Assembly (NCBI RefSeq): GCF_963678635.1
Contig: NC_087067.1
Span: 39,204,379 to 39,268,378 of the forward strand
Source of the DNA: Symsagittifera roscoffensis
Taxonomy: Eukaryota; Xenacoelomorpha; Acoela; Convolutidae
Length of the DNA: 64,000 bases
Reading direction: 5' to 3'
Shown: positions 1 through 11,652 of the stretch, piece by piece
Position numbering within the stretch: position 1 is the stretch's first letter
Layout of the letters: each line of letters opens with the position of its first letter
Notes under the pieces: generated by a model
Seen by the model: the letters and a program-made list of their open reading frames with translations, nothing else
Database searches by the model: none
What the model was told of the DNA's origin: nothing
Made by a program: the position numbers and the translations under genes

Positions 1-162
1 TTTCTACGCAAGTTTAAATTCATTTGTTCTTCATTTTTGCTTTGGTTCTCTGGTGGGTTACCTCTCTGGGGGTTGAGCTAAATAGCTCTTCCTAATACAT
101 TTTACATTCTTGATTGCGATGTTTTTGTATCGAGTTCAAATTCAAAAAAGTCACAAAAAACT
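1..162. repeat. Direct repeat copy 1 (162 bp, cut by the window edge)
   Basis: This stretch is identical by eye to 4613-4774, base for base over 162 positions. The match stops at 162/4774, where the two flanks diverge; on the left it is cut by the window edge, so the true repeat may be longer. Perfect identity in an otherwise heavily mutated region implies a recent event. It could be the end of a long direct repeat such as an LTR, or the start of a tandem duplication of about 4.6 kb. No coding content is recognisable in it. Confidence 0.9.
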
Positions 163-179
163 GTTCTACCCCTCTCTGA

Positions 180-428
180 TTCCTTAGTTATCTGGGTTGT
201 CGTTGTTTTGTCTCTCAGTTTGGAAATTCGGACTTTTTTACTAACAAACCCGGTTTTCTGAAGGCTGGCCTAGCATTGTGTGCAATTTATTCTTCGATAT
301 TAATCTCAGATGTCCCTCAACAAGCTTTGCCAATTGGTGCAACAATTGCAACAATCGCAACAACTGCCATTATTGCAACCATTGGCATATCTTTTTATAC
401 GTCTTTTTACCTAAAAAAAACTTGTTAA
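180..428 (+). other. Open frame for a hydrophobic peptide, unidentified
   Basis: One frame stays open for 82 codons from a stop at 177-179 to TAA at 426-428. It encodes two hydrophobic stretches, the first around AGLALCAIYSSILI and the second around GATIATIATTAIIATIGI, followed by a short basic tail ending in LKKTC. There is no ATG in the frame, so if it is real it would be an exon or a decayed piece. An AG at 186-187 could be an acceptor for a neighbouring frame. The alternating ACA/ATT/GCA codons may simply be a simple-sequence artefact. I do not recognise the protein. Confidence 0.2.
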
Positions 429-924
429 ATCTTCTGATTGTATTTGGGCAGATACTTCTCATATTATGCCGCTATTTGCATCTGCAGTAATTGTAAGCGT
501 ACATCTGCTGCCGAAAAATTTCATTATCCTTGGTTCTGAAGCTTTGATAGGATTTTGGCGTTTTTAGCAGCAACTTCAAGCTCTCTGGGCCAGCGGTAGG
601 GTTTGTACCGTACTGTAGATGTTCCAATAATTTTTCTGAAAAACTCAGATTTTCAAAAAAGCCATGCAAAGACATGAATGATATCCCCTATATTTGATGA
701 TATCACTCTTATGATATCACCCTTACATAATTTGTGTGAGACAGGAGTAAGACATTTCAGGCCGCTTCCAATGCATTATTTTTAAAGCGAGAGGATCAAA
801 CCTTTGGTTACTCTACGTTTGAGTAACCAAGATTTTTGCCCTTTGTGTTTTTGGTTACGAAAACAATCAAAAAATTTTGAGATAATAACAATTAAAAAAT
901 AAACATTTTTGGTTGATGGAAAAA
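429..924. other. Non-coding stretch
   Basis: No supported gene. The only local pattern is a short run of GATATCAC-like units at about 668-722. Short open frames on the minus strand here have no recognisable content. Confidence 0.5.
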
Positions 925-1073
925 AGCTAGTCATACAGTTTCCATACATGAAAAATTACTAATCATAGACCTTTCATGCAATTTTCTGTATTTATGGAAT
1001 TGCATGAAAAGTGTTTGATTAGCATTTTTCCGTATATGAAAATTGTATGACTAGACTTTTTGGTCAACCCAGG
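925..1073 (+). mobile_element. Partial copy of the CCCGGG-ended palindromic element
   Basis: Several direct and inverted copies of a motif like CTAGTCATACAATTTCCATA fill this stretch. It ends in GGTCAACCCAGG, the same right end seen in the complete copies at 24647, 27523 and 32477. The left end with the CCATAAACCGAAAATG block is not found, so this is a fragment. The family has no coding capacity. Confidence 0.6.
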
Positions 1074-2437
1074 ATAACCTCAATCACACGAAATCATACA
1101 ACATCATACCAAATTGGTTCTGTTTTTTTCTCATTTTTCTCATTTTTCTCTGAGCTGAAATGTTATAAAACTTTTCTGGCGTCTGCAATTTTTTTTTGGT
1201 ATTTTCAAACTCATTGATTACAACTGATTTTATTACAATCATAGAAACTCCATTTGCGATACTTTGACTACTGTGATTGATAATCACTGTTTTATAAGAA
1301 TCTGTTTTGTTGTATATGTTTCAAAAGCAACTATGCAAATGGACATCCACTTAATTGGTTTTATGAGACAGTTTAATGCATATAGGTATTTTTGTGTAAT
1401 TTTCGTAATCATTCCCTATATGGCAAACATTTTCTCTTTCGCGAAAACGAGGATATAGGCCATCCGGTAGTTGATGGATAAACGTGTCAATGATAATTTG
1501 ATTTAAAAATTGAACAAGGATGGCCGCTTGCTGAGCAAGTAGAACATATTGTTCCGGTCATTTTCTAAGAAAGAAAAAATATTTTTTTTTCATGCTTTTT
1601 TTCAAACTAGTGTTGTTTTGCGTGCAGTGTGATGAAAGATTCTGAAGAAACCTGTCGAAATTAAATATATTTGACAGTCAAATCATAAGTAAATCGGGCA
1701 ACGGTTTTTGCTGGAAAATGATTAAAAAAACTAAAACAAAATTCAAAAATTCAAAATTGTTTTGAATGACGTTAAAAAATAGCACAAAAAATGGCGCTTA
1801 AAATTTCAAAAAATGATTTTGCTAAAACTCCTTGGCTTAATCTTTTATAACAAACCTGCTCGCTTGCAGCTTTAATTGCTTGAAATGAGACCAAAAATTG
1901 AAATATTTAACGTTTTCCTTAAAACTGAGAAAAATTTTTCAACATTTTAAAATGTACTTCAAATCACGAGTGAAAGGGCTTTAAAATGATGTTTCACTTG
2001 ATAGATTCCGCTGATTCCTTGCGGTACCTGGTTTTGCGTGGAAACAAAAAAACAATAACACGCCCAAATACAAAACTCCTCCCTAATTTCAATACTCGGA
2101 ACAATGACCGCAGTGTTTAAGCTTGTTGCAAGATGCATGGCGTATCAGAGAAACCAAGCTGAAAGCAAATGAAATTAATCATTAATAAACTATGGCCTAA
2201 AAAAACTAATGGAGAAACTAAAAATATATTTATCAATTTTTTTACCATTTGTATAAAAACTACGTCATAACGTTATTTTGCTAATTTTAGGCACCTTCAC
2301 GAAACCTCGTAATCACGGGTTAAGTTTAGTATCAATGGTTTAATTTTTGTAAATTAAAAAAATTTTAAAAATTACAACAGTGTAAAAAAAGCTGTTTTTT
2401 TTCTTAGTTTCTGTAGTTTTTTTATTTGGGCACTTAG
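1074..2437. other. Non-coding AT-rich stretch
   Basis: Nothing supported. There are short homopolymer A/T runs and isolated short open frames with low-complexity translations only. Confidence 0.5.
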
Positions 2438-2515
2438 CACTTAGCTTAGTGATAAGGCGATAACTTTGAAATCGTCAGATTGTATTCTCGATTCCATGCC
2501 ATGGCAAGGATAGTG
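2438..2515 (+). repeat. tRNA-like head of a possible SINE
   Basis: The stretch contains TAGCTTAGTGATAAGG, close to a Pol III A box. About 35-40 bases further on is TCTCGATTCC, matching the 3' part of a B box. A short CGAT/ATCG stem sits where an anticodon stem would be. A complete cloverleaf is not possible by eye and the acceptor stem is absent, so it is not a functional tRNA gene. I see no second copy in the window, so calling it a SINE is inference. Confidence 0.4.
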
Positions 2516-4612
2516 TTTTAGGATGAGCTCTCACTTGACCTCCAGCTTCAGGTCTATCAAAGGCTGACCATTTTCGGCTGCAATAGTGGTTCCAGAGCGC
2601 AGATTACAATGAGTTTTGACGCTTAGGTCGAATTAAAAAATTTTTGGTTTTTAAGCGTTGATTAAACTGTTATGAACTTAGGAAAATTCTGCACTAATTG
2701 CACTCACTCAATTATTCTTGTAAGAAAGTTTAAATCAGGGACATTTAAAGGTTTATTTGTGTCTACTAGCCTCCTTGCCCAGGATTAAAGAGTGAGAACC
2801 CAGTAAAAAAGTAAATGGCTGACAGCTTTTACGCACTGTTTAAGAAATGGCCGATGGCGGACACTACTTACTGTCAGGGATTCGGCGCCTTAGTCAATCT
2901 GAAAAGTGTTATGAAGGCTGAAAAGTTTTCAGAGAAGGTTCATAACTGAGTAAAAATTTAAATTAAAATCAAAAGTAAAGAAAAATTACTCAAAATTTAA
3001 AATTTTTCAAAACATTCTATTGAATCCAGACAAAAAGAAAAAGCAGTTGAATTGATTTTCGCCAGCATATGGATATTTTCTACTGATAAAATTAACATAG
3101 CAAAGTTTCAATTTACAGAAATACAAAGTAATCACCAACATATGAGCTGAACTTATTGATGATATTGAGATAGAAAATTATTAATAGCATCAGAAACAAT
3201 CAAAACCAGTCAAATAAGATGTTTGAGTAGTTTATTGGCTCATATTTGCGCACCAGCTATTGTTTCTTTTTTGTTTCAAATTTTTAACTTATGTACGCAT
3301 TTAGAACTTTTCCTGATTCGTTCAAAATTGCGAGAACGAATAGATCCAGTTCCCAAGAAGTATCCATCAGTTTCCAAAGAATTATCCACTATCCAACTCG
3401 CGCCATCAGTTATCAACAAGTTTCAACATAATTATTTGAAAAGCTATTTATAAACAAACGACATCTTTTTCGACTGAAAGCAAAAAACTAACTTACACTG
3501 ACTTTGGTTGTTATAAAAAACACACATGCATTTATGCTTCTACAAAAATAACCGAAAAAAGTTGGATAATAGACGATAAAAAAGGGTTTGATTTTTTTCT
3601 TAGATCTACATAACGCTTTGACACGGTTAATCAGTACATTGTTGCGAAGAAACCGCAACTTTCAGTCTTATCAAAAATTGACATTTTGTTTAAAATCTAC
3701 TTCAAAAACAGAAAAATGTTTGTCCTTAATAGTGAAAGCATTTCAAAATTTGAACTACAATATATGGCGTGCCTTTAGGCTCAGTATAAGAACCGTTACG
3801 GTTTCTTCAGTATTAGAACCTTCACATTTTTAAAAACAATGAGACGACTGCCGTTATTGATTATTAATTTTCGAAACAAACTGTTAGAAATAGATGAGCA
3901 GCTAAAAACTTGAAATTCAACTGTAATGTCAAAATTGAAGGAGTTTAGGAAGACTTGAAGTAGAAAACAACACTTGAGCTAAGGATATAATAGATTTTCT
4001 GAAGAAACAGTTTCAATTATATACAAACTTTGATAGATACTAAAAAAAAATCAACCATCATGGATGCTAAAAAAGTCCAAAGTAGCGAAATTCAAGTAAT
4101 TTCAATGTCGCGCTCAAAGATTGGATGTTTTTTTTTCAAAAATTCTTAAATCCAAGTTTATAAAAACATGGAAACTGCCGGTGATTTCATAAGATGTTTT
4201 GTTTTTTGAATGCACTTCCAATGAATTTATTAACAAAAACCTGATAAAATTTGCCTACTTTTTTTAAAAATAAAATGTGATGGTCTATCGTACCTTCTCA
4301 GAGATATTGATGACTTTGATAACATTCTTGATACTTCTTTTAGAAAAAAAGTTTCGAAAAAAGCTTTTCAGATAATTATTACATCCTTTATAATTTTTCT
4401 TTAAGCTAAGTTTTTGGATTCGCAAAAAAATAAAAATTAAATTTTTACAAAACCAAAAGACACTGAAAACTCGGTTGATTTTTAAGTTATCAAGTGTTTT
4501 TTTTTGCATTTGATTTGAAACATTATACGAAGTATCAGAATTTGAACCTTATAAAATTGCTTAAAGTATGGTACTTTAAAGTAACAAGGTGTATTAGACA
4601 TTTTGATCTAAA
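2516..4612. other. Non-coding stretch
   Basis: No gene supported. Open frames of 60-80 codons at 3223-3453, 3588-3833 and 4285-4509 have translations with no recognisable family, a run-of-the-mill composition for AT-rich DNA and no splice context. Confidence 0.5.
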
Positions 4613-4774
4613 TTTCTACGCAAGTTTAAATTCATTTGTTCTTCATTTTTGCTTTGGTTCTCTGGTGGGTTACCTCTCTGGGGGTTGAGCTAAATAGCTC
4701 TTCCTAATACATTTTACATTCTTGATTGCGATGTTTTTGTATCGAGTTCAAATTCAAAAAAGTCACAAAAAACT
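4613..4774. repeat. Direct repeat copy 2 (162 bp)
   Basis: Identical by eye to 1-162. Its left flank (up to 4612) and right flank (from 4775) are different from those of copy 1 where these can be compared. The copies lie 4612 bp apart in the same orientation. Confidence 0.9.
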
Positions 4775-6450
4775 TTCGATTTTGTTTTGTGTTGTTTGCA
4801 GTAAAAAAAGAACTGACATAGGTAAAACAGCTACAATAATAAACATTTTTACTTAGTTTTTCGATGCTCAATTTATAGTACATTTGAATTGATGTTGGGC
4901 AACCCTTCAGCCATTTTCGTGAAAAGGAGTGTCAAAATCGGAAAGATTCAGACCAGTTTTCTCGCCACTGAGATCTTTTTTTATTTTTTTTTTCAAAAAT
5001 GCGAATCACGACCGCAAGGGTTTGGATTTGATACCACAAATTGTTTTTGACTCTTCAAGTTTTCCTTGAAGTAACTAAATTTGGCGGGCAAAACCGACAC
5101 TAAATTGCTTGAAAAAAACTATACATAGTTTCTTACGATTATTCGACAGTTGTCGAACAATAACAGATATTGGAAGGTTTTTTTGATACTTGCACGGCAA
5201 TTTGTGTTTGTGTTGAAAATTGCCTGACCTTTTAAACTGTTTCAACTTATGACTTAAAAATTTTTTCTAGTTTGTTTTTTAACTGCTCAGTATTTTGGCT
5301 GGTTTGTATGGTAGCTCATTTTTTCATACCAAAGATATACATTGTATCATATTGATTATTAGCACTAGCGCGTAGCAAACAATTTTACACTTATGTTACG
5401 TAAACTCGTTGATTTGATAAAAAGCGCACTTTTTAAAATCAAGAAAATTAAATTAGCTTTCTCAAAAACTACAAATGTTTGATGCTGTAAAACATAAAAG
5501 GAATCGTTAAAAGCTAGCGCATCTCCGCTTTGGAAAATGTCATTGAAAAAAATTTTGAGCAAATTAAATCTTTATTAAATTTTGAAGATTATACTTTCAG
5601 AGCTTTAGTTTTGTCACCTTCAATTTTGTATAATTGTTTGATTTGTGCAACGAAAAAAAAACATTCGTTTAATTTACAACATACCGCAGATGTATAGTTT
5701 CTTATTTTCCTTTTCCTTCAAAAAAATGGAGATTACAGAAACTTCACTACCAAAAAGCGCAGCGTTTCTTCAAACGTTATAAATTTTTCATTAGCAAAAA
5801 TTTTCAGTGTCCATTCAAACAAACTGCTTGTTCTTTGATTACTGCGTTTTCTGAAATAATGCCACCAAAATTTTGCCAAAAATATCCGGAGCGACCACTG
5901 GAAAAATTTTACTGCAGCTTTGATTTGATTTTTCCGTTCTTTCCCTACCGAATTGGAAGTATCTACAATGTAGCTCTTGAAAGGAATACACATATCTCAC
6001 GCTTTAGTCCGCCCGATTATATAACCCAAACAGTTGAGTTTTTTTCAGTTAATATTTATATTACTTAAACACAATAACTGAAGGTAAGGACGGTGGGATC
6101 TAGGAGCTTCGAAAACTCCTTATGTTTTTTGATTATGAGCGGAGGGTTTGAACAAAACTAGCCATCCCCCCTCCTCCCCCCGAATCGACAATATTGATCT
6201 GAAAAAATATGCAATATTGATTATAGGAGCCGTTTAGGCGCCGAGGGGAAGTCTGGACAGTATCTACAAACACGCTACTGATAGTAGAAAACTGGCATTA
6301 TCGGAATGATTTTCATGAAAAGCCCTCGGTTTTTGTTTACTTCTAACTAAAAAAAATCAATTCGAAAAGGAAATCAAAACATCTCCTAATGTGAAAAAAC
6401 AATGAACAGTGGTTGGTGGACTAATGGAGTGAAAAAGGGACGAGTGGAAT
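4775..6450. other. Non-coding stretch
   Basis: No recognised gene. Overlapping open frames on both strands at 5733-6068 cannot both be coding and neither matches a known family. A small GC-richer patch with C and G runs lies at about 6080-6260. Confidence 0.45.
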
Positions 6451-6589
6451 ATGCCGTACAGACTGGCTGTAAGGTGTGAGGGGGACTCCTTTGGGTGTTT
6501 CACGGGCGAACTGTTCCAAGATCTGCTACCCATCATTAAATGCTACAAAGTGAAAGTAGACGTGGAAGTGCTAGGATGCCACAATAACA
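6451..6589 (+). pseudogene. p53-family-like DNA-binding-domain exon (5' of two)
   Basis: The exon runs from ATG at 6451 to a GTGAGT donor at 6590, 46 codons plus one base (phase 1). It is clearly richer in G+C than its surroundings. The protein has a C-x6-C pair near its start (CEGDSFGC), then KCYKVKVDVEVLGCHNN. This resembles the p53-family stretch in which a basic residue and Tyr-Lys precede the zinc-ligand region RCP(N/H)H. In human TP53 the intron after the CPHHE region is also phase 1. The exon is shorter than the human one and residues between the cysteines differ. An in-frame TGA at 6430-6432 means no upstream extension without splicing. It may be a fragment or pseudogene; alternatively it is an unrelated small gene. 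Confidence 0.45.
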
Positions 6590-7155
6590 GTGAGTAGAAA
6601 AACTGAATTAATTTTGAAACATTAAGTGTGACAACTTTTTGAAGAAAAAACAGGCCAAAAGTTCTGCTTGTGGGCTTTTTTTTTGAAAGTTTTCACCAAA
6701 AAATTGCCTTTTTTGGCGCGCGCTTCCCTCAATATTAGTATAGATGGGCGCTTTTAAACTATTTTAGGGTCGGTCGGCCGGACGAAAATGGTTGTCGTAA
6801 AACTATAACAAATGGGGGACCCCTTGGATGTCGAGGGGTCGAATCCCTGCGGGGAAGGGAGGTGTGTTTGCCCCCTTGTTTACGAATTAAATGGTTTATT
6901 TTTTTAATTCGGTACAAGCTGCAGCTCTTTGTTGTAAAAACCCACGAGGGCAGCATTGAGTTGCAAACGACAGCTGGAAACATTTCAAAAAAAGGACGAG
7001 CATTAAAATCAAGCTAATCCACGGAAACATCTAATGATTTCAGGGTCCAGTTTGTAGCAGCTCTACAGTAATCGCAACTCAAATGTTCTCGATCGAAACA
7101 ACCATTAACCAAATTTCGTTTTAAGAACAGTAGAAAGATCAAACTTTTGTTTCAG
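6590..7155 (+). other. Intron of the p53-like fragment, with a repeat inside
   Basis: The intron begins GTGAGT and ends TTTGTTTCAG. It contains the GGGGTCGAATCCCTG repeat (see 6795-6870). An alternative AG at about 7043 could create a small extra exon, but the frame joins correctly without it. Confidence 0.45.
6795..6870. repeat. Interspersed repeat with a B-box-like core, copy 1
   Basis: The core GGGGTCGAATCCCTG preceded by GGGGACCC-like sequence is shared with 12415-12600 and 37735-37890. The core differs by one base from the Pol III B box GGTTCGANNCC. No clear A box is found upstream, so a tRNA-derived SINE is only a possibility. Confidence 0.55.
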
Positions 7156-7268
7156 AAGACGAAGATTCGGCCCCGAAAGTGCCTTGTCTTATACGAATAT
7201 ATGGGAACAGCAACCTCACTCAGAGAGTCAAACAGTTACGTGAAAGACATCAACTCTCTAAACCATGA
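7156..7268 (+). pseudogene. p53-family-like DNA-binding-domain exon (3' of two)
   Basis: The exon follows TTTGTTTCAG and completes the split codon left by the phase 1 donor at 6590. It then reads DEDSAPKVPCLIRIYGNSNL and stops at TGA 7266-7268. The string SAP-x4-LIR-x2-GN(S) matches the hallmark of p53/p63/p73 (an AP, then HLIRVEGN). The next Arg and Pro fall at the same spacing as in p63, up to the point where VPYEP would follow. The protein stops there instead. No later DNA-binding-domain exon (with the MC-x-SSC zinc ligands) was found downstream. This supports a truncated relic or a gene piece carried here. Family known; assignment is inference from motif and intron phase. Confidence 0.45.
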
Positions 7269-7826
7269 TTTTCAACATTAATAGTCACAAATCAAGTTTA
7301 AAAGAAAAATAAATGTATTAATTTTTCTTCATTTTTTGATCATTTTAGCGATTAGGCTTGATACCACAAATTAATACCAAAACCTGTTTTTTAATAAGTA
7401 CAAAATAAAAAGATGCAACCAAGAAGAAAATTTCAAGAAAGCTGCAAAACCATTTTAAATTTTCAAAACTTCTTATGAAAAAGTCATAAACTTATTTTTA
7501 GCTGCAGATCATTTCTGCAGAAAATAATTAATTGCTGTAAATCAGTCTGAAATAAGAAGTATTCAGACCAATTCTTGACACTCGGAAAACGTTTCCGACA
7601 ATATTCAATATTTCTCAGAATCCCAGCAATGACAGAGCACTTTGGTGATAATGTTGACGCACCGGAAAAATCAATTGATGTACCTCAAATCGCCTCACAC
7701 TTTTTAAAAAAATTTTAAGTTGAATTGATAAATGAAATTACTTCTTTTGCCAGTAGCCTATAAAACATATTTTTTCAACACCATATCTGACTAAACTAAA
7801 AACGAATTGAACTAACTTGACTCCAT
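7269..7826. other. Non-coding stretch
   Basis: Nothing supported; no further exon of the p53-like fragment is visible. Confidence 0.5.
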
Positions 7827-8183
7827 TTGAACAAACTTTATATCGTTTTGAACAAACTCCAAACAATTCAAACGAAAACTGAAAAAAAAACTGAACTGCT
7901 ACAAAAAATTATCGAAAACATTCAAATGAAGCAAAACAAGCAGTTCGCTATTCGGCAATGCTCAACTGCCGCCCACATTCAAACGTGGAAGAGCATGATA
8001 ATTCCTGGTATGTTGTCACTGAAATAGTTACCGAGGTACAGCCCAATGCTGACGATCGTGGAGTTAGCCATTTCATCTTGGAAGGCTAGTCTGAAACGGC
8101 TCATAGCCGACAGTGCTGCAAATTTCATAGCTCCTAGTGATGAGCTAACGCTTTTCAAAGCTTATAAAACGCTTACGGTATGA
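7827..8183 (+). pseudogene. Tc1/IS630-type transposase remnant (C-terminal part)
   Basis: One frame is open across this stretch except for a TAG at 8025-8027, ending at TGA 8181-8183. After the TAG it reads LPRYSPMLTIVELAISSWKA. This matches the LPPYSPxLNPIE-xx-xxxWKxxxK signature that precedes the last catalytic acidic residue of Tc1/mariner/IS630 DDE transposases; the IE pair appears here as VE. The family cuts and joins its own DNA ends in the nucleus. The remnant is only about 100 codons of an expected 300 or more, so it is dead. No terminal inverted repeats could be assigned. Confidence 0.6.
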
Positions 8184-9404
8184 GAAACTGAAGGAATTCT
8201 TTGATGAGTCTAGCTCAAAAGTCAGTGTCGCTAGGTGACGCGGATGGTACAACCATATAATGTTTTTCATACCGAGATATTTGGTAAATCCTTTTTTGAC
8301 TGAATTATTGCTTAGAGAGCGTTATCACAACAATTGCAGAGCTCTGAATACTACTGGGCTGTTCTCTCAATTTTTATTATTATTATCAAGACATCATTCG
8401 AAAGCTCTGCAAGATCAAATTTTGCCAAAACCGTGACCAATTATACTTTTCCTATCAATGACTTTGTCAGAGCAATGAAGCTATCCGGAATTTCCATATC
8501 ACTGGCCTCTGCACTCATGCTTTTCTTCTTTTTGATTTTAATAGTGTACTACAAATAAGTCTAAAATTCAGCTCCTTGTTAGTTCCCATTTTCGTTTTAC
8601 TGGTTTTCGCAGAATTCCTTCTTCAAACCGTGTGGCGCCTCCAAAAAAAGTTGTCTATATGAACTACTAATCTCCTAATCATTCTGCATAATCCTATGTT
8701 GCAACCCGATAAAACTCAAAGCAATAAAAAACTTATAGTTCTTTAAAGCGCTTTCAGTTCAACTTGACTACTCATTTGCGGTATCAAACAGGCCAAAGTC
8801 AATTTCCACAATACGAATTTGATATATTTCCTTCTTTTGGTGGTAGAAAGTTTGGTTAAATTTTCTGGAGTGTAAAAAAATTTCAGTCAATTTTGCTTAG
8901 TTTCCGTTTCAATTATGGATTCTCATAAAAGCCTAGGCTCGCTTTTATTGCCGCCTTAGAAATAAGAAAGTTCTAAATAGTAAAAAGAGCGGAATACCTT
9001 GTATATGTTTTAATTTTAAGCAATTTGAAAATCAGCCAAGCAGTATGGTTCTGGACAAGCAAGCTGTAGCTGCAAACACTACGAACAAGTTGCTAAACAA
9101 TTGGCCGAGCCAGGCTTTTTGAGAATTTCCAATTCTTGTTTAAAGGAAAATTATTCTGTTTGAGCGAGCTAGTTTATTTCGATTCTAAACTCATTAAAAA
9201 ACTTATTCTCATTCTAAAACTCATTAAGAAATCATTGAGACAGGTCAACAAGCCTAAGGGCCAACAAAACAAAAAAGACTACCCTTCAAACAAGGCGAAA
9301 ATTATTTTTGTTACGCATCATAACAACATATTCTCACTATTGTTATGCAATTTTTAAGTAATTCTTATGCAATTTACATTATTCTGATGTAATTTCGGCT
9401 TCAA
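8184..9404. other. Non-coding stretch
   Basis: No gene supported. A 74-codon frame at 8334-8558 ends in a hydrophobic segment but has no recognisable family; it may be eroded sequence downstream of the transposase remnant. Confidence 0.45.
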
Positions 9405-9468
9405 GATATGGCGGTTTGTAGATATTGCGGTTTGTAGATAGCGCGGTTTGTACATATGGCGTTTTGTT
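9405..9468 (+). repeat. 16-bp tandem repeat, 4 copies
   Basis: Four consecutive units follow the pattern GATATGGCGGTTTGTA, with variable bases mostly in positions 1 and 5-7. The last unit is the most diverged. Confidence 0.8.
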
Positions 9469-10559
9469 GAACACCCGCCGTTTTTAACGCACAAACTTCT
9501 GAAAACTAGCAAAAACTTTTAAAAATGGAATGACTATTATCCTAGCGCATTGTCCGGAGCTTTGATTGTCTTATAAATCATTTTCTATAAAAACCAAAAA
9601 ACTGTATTATGACCACATATTTGAATTGAACCAAAACTTTTGTAAATAAGTGGGTCAAATGTACAAGTCGAAACTCGAGACGTCTGACACCAACTAGGTT
9701 CGCAAGTGGTTCTACTAACTACATAGCAACCGAGTATGTTTGTTCTGTTAAATTTATATAAAAATTTGTACCCATTATCAATGTTCACAGTTTTTTTGGA
9801 ATTCGGTTTTTTAAAAAATTGTCATGAAATATAGATGTGGTAAAAAAAAATCAGACTCAAGAAAAGAAACAAGAACGACCAAATGATGGAAAAATTTGAA
9901 CCAATCAGAATAAAAAAAAATAGAAAAATTTGAACCAGACCGCAGAGTGTTTCACTCGCAAAGTATTCGTCATTTTTCTGAATTTTTTCTTGTAGTCACA
10001 AATACTTTTCCCTCCAGCTACATGGATTGGATACCACGGATCTAATACAAAAACTATCCCATATCTTTTCGAGATACCTCGAGAATCCAATTACAGCCTT
10101 TTTTTAAGGCCCTGTGATTTCGAGTAGTGCATTTTTCGAGTGACCACAATTACCACTTGTTTAGTCTGCAGCGAGAAACGTTTTGACATGTACACCGAAA
10201 TGGACACAAAATTCGAATAATTGTGACCTTTTGATTTTGTCAAATATTGTTTGAATATGTTTTTGATCAGAATTTGAACATAAATATATAAGAGATTGAA
10301 ATTTTGAAAATAAAAACATCAATAAGCTGAGCACATTTTTAACAAACCTTATCTAGAGATAACATGATTCGTTGAAATTAAATTTGAATAAGTTGTGCTT
10401 CTACTTGCACTCAATACTTTTTGCTTCAACAAATCCTAAATCGTAATCAAACAAATGAGTTTCAAAAAACGCCGAAAACAAATCCCTTAAGTTTGCAAAA
10501 ACTTTGACAATTTGCTGAATTGTATTCGAACACTTGTAAAAATTACCAACGCAAACTTA
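9469..10559. other. Non-coding stretch
   Basis: No gene supported. Short minus-strand frames at 9585-9788 and 9905-10090 translate to unfamiliar sequence. Confidence 0.45.
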
Positions 10560-10619
10560 TTTGAGGTTTCTTTTGTTTGAGTATCATGTCCAAGATTGAC
10601 CAGATCTTTCAAAGATTTT

Positions 10620-10840
10620 CATAATCCTCGATGCCATGCACATGGTGACAAGATCTTGGATCCCAAGTTTTGATAAGTTACTTTTCGCGAGCATATGATC
10701 TGAGATGTATATCTTGTCAAGATCATGGAAACTAACGTGGTTATCTGGCCAAGTTCTTGCAAGATCTTGGCAAAATAGCTATGTTTCTTGGATAATCCAA
10801 CATAAGCTAAGATCTTGACAAGAAGTTTCAAGAACGAAAC
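10620..10840. repeat. Cluster of CAAGATCTTG palindromes, copy A
   Basis: Perfect and near-perfect copies of the palindrome CAAGATCTTG recur several times within about 220 bp, sometimes followed by GG. The same arrangement recurs at 36170-36425, and a fragment lies at 42795-42850. No coding content. Confidence 0.7.
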
Positions 10841-11652
10841 ACCTGCTGGTCCCATGCAGTCAATTTTGATCAGCGTTTATATCATATCTAATCAAATGCC
10901 CAACTTAAAAGACATGTTTCATGAACAACAGTTTTGCTCTAATAGAACATGCCTTTCACTTTGCGCTTCAGTTTTGTTTTGTTTTTGAGTTTTTATAATG
11001 TTTCTTTAAATCTTCAATTTTGCCCTGTTGAATTTATCTGGCTGCTTTTCTGCATATCGTCTATTTTTTAGTTCTTTTAAAACACAAAAGGAGACAGAGT
11101 TAGAGTTTCTATACCGAGTGAAGAGTTTTTTGCCTATAAGGCGAGTCTCATGTTACTGGCCACCACCCTCTGGTAAGAAGTGGGATAATCCGTAACCTCA
11201 TTCATAAGTTAAACTTTAGTTTTTCAATATCATTTCACCCCTTCAGCAAGTTTCCTAACAAGTAATTCGTCGTGGGAATTGTAACATTCTGGTGGTAGTA
11301 CTATACTTAGGGCTCTTCTAGATTAGTTACAGGCACTGTAGCGATCAATGATAGTACTAAATCGTTTATTTTGTTCCATGTCACAATCAGATGTTTTCAA
11401 TACATCTCTTATACAAATCTTGAACAATCAATTTATATAAATCAAATCTGTCTCTATAGTTAGCTTCAAACTGTTGCTTACCTCCGTTTATTGATTTAAC
11501 TTTCCTCGGGTCGGTTTTATTCTTGGTTTCATTTTCAGTAACCTGTATTTGTACACTAAAAATCTCTCACGGTGCTCAAGTCGAGTTTCGAGTTGCTCAC
11601 AAAGCCGTTTGTTGCTTTCAATAGTTTATTTTGATTTTTTTTGTTTCACTTG

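Noticed and set aside
2438..2515. Functional tRNA gene
   Set aside because: A- and B-box-like blocks exist, but no acceptor stem, no clean anticodon arm and no proper T stem could be built.
5733..6068. Overlapping 86-codon minus and 77-codon plus frames
   Set aside because: Neither has a recognised motif, splice context or paralogue; mutual overlap on opposite strands fits chance.
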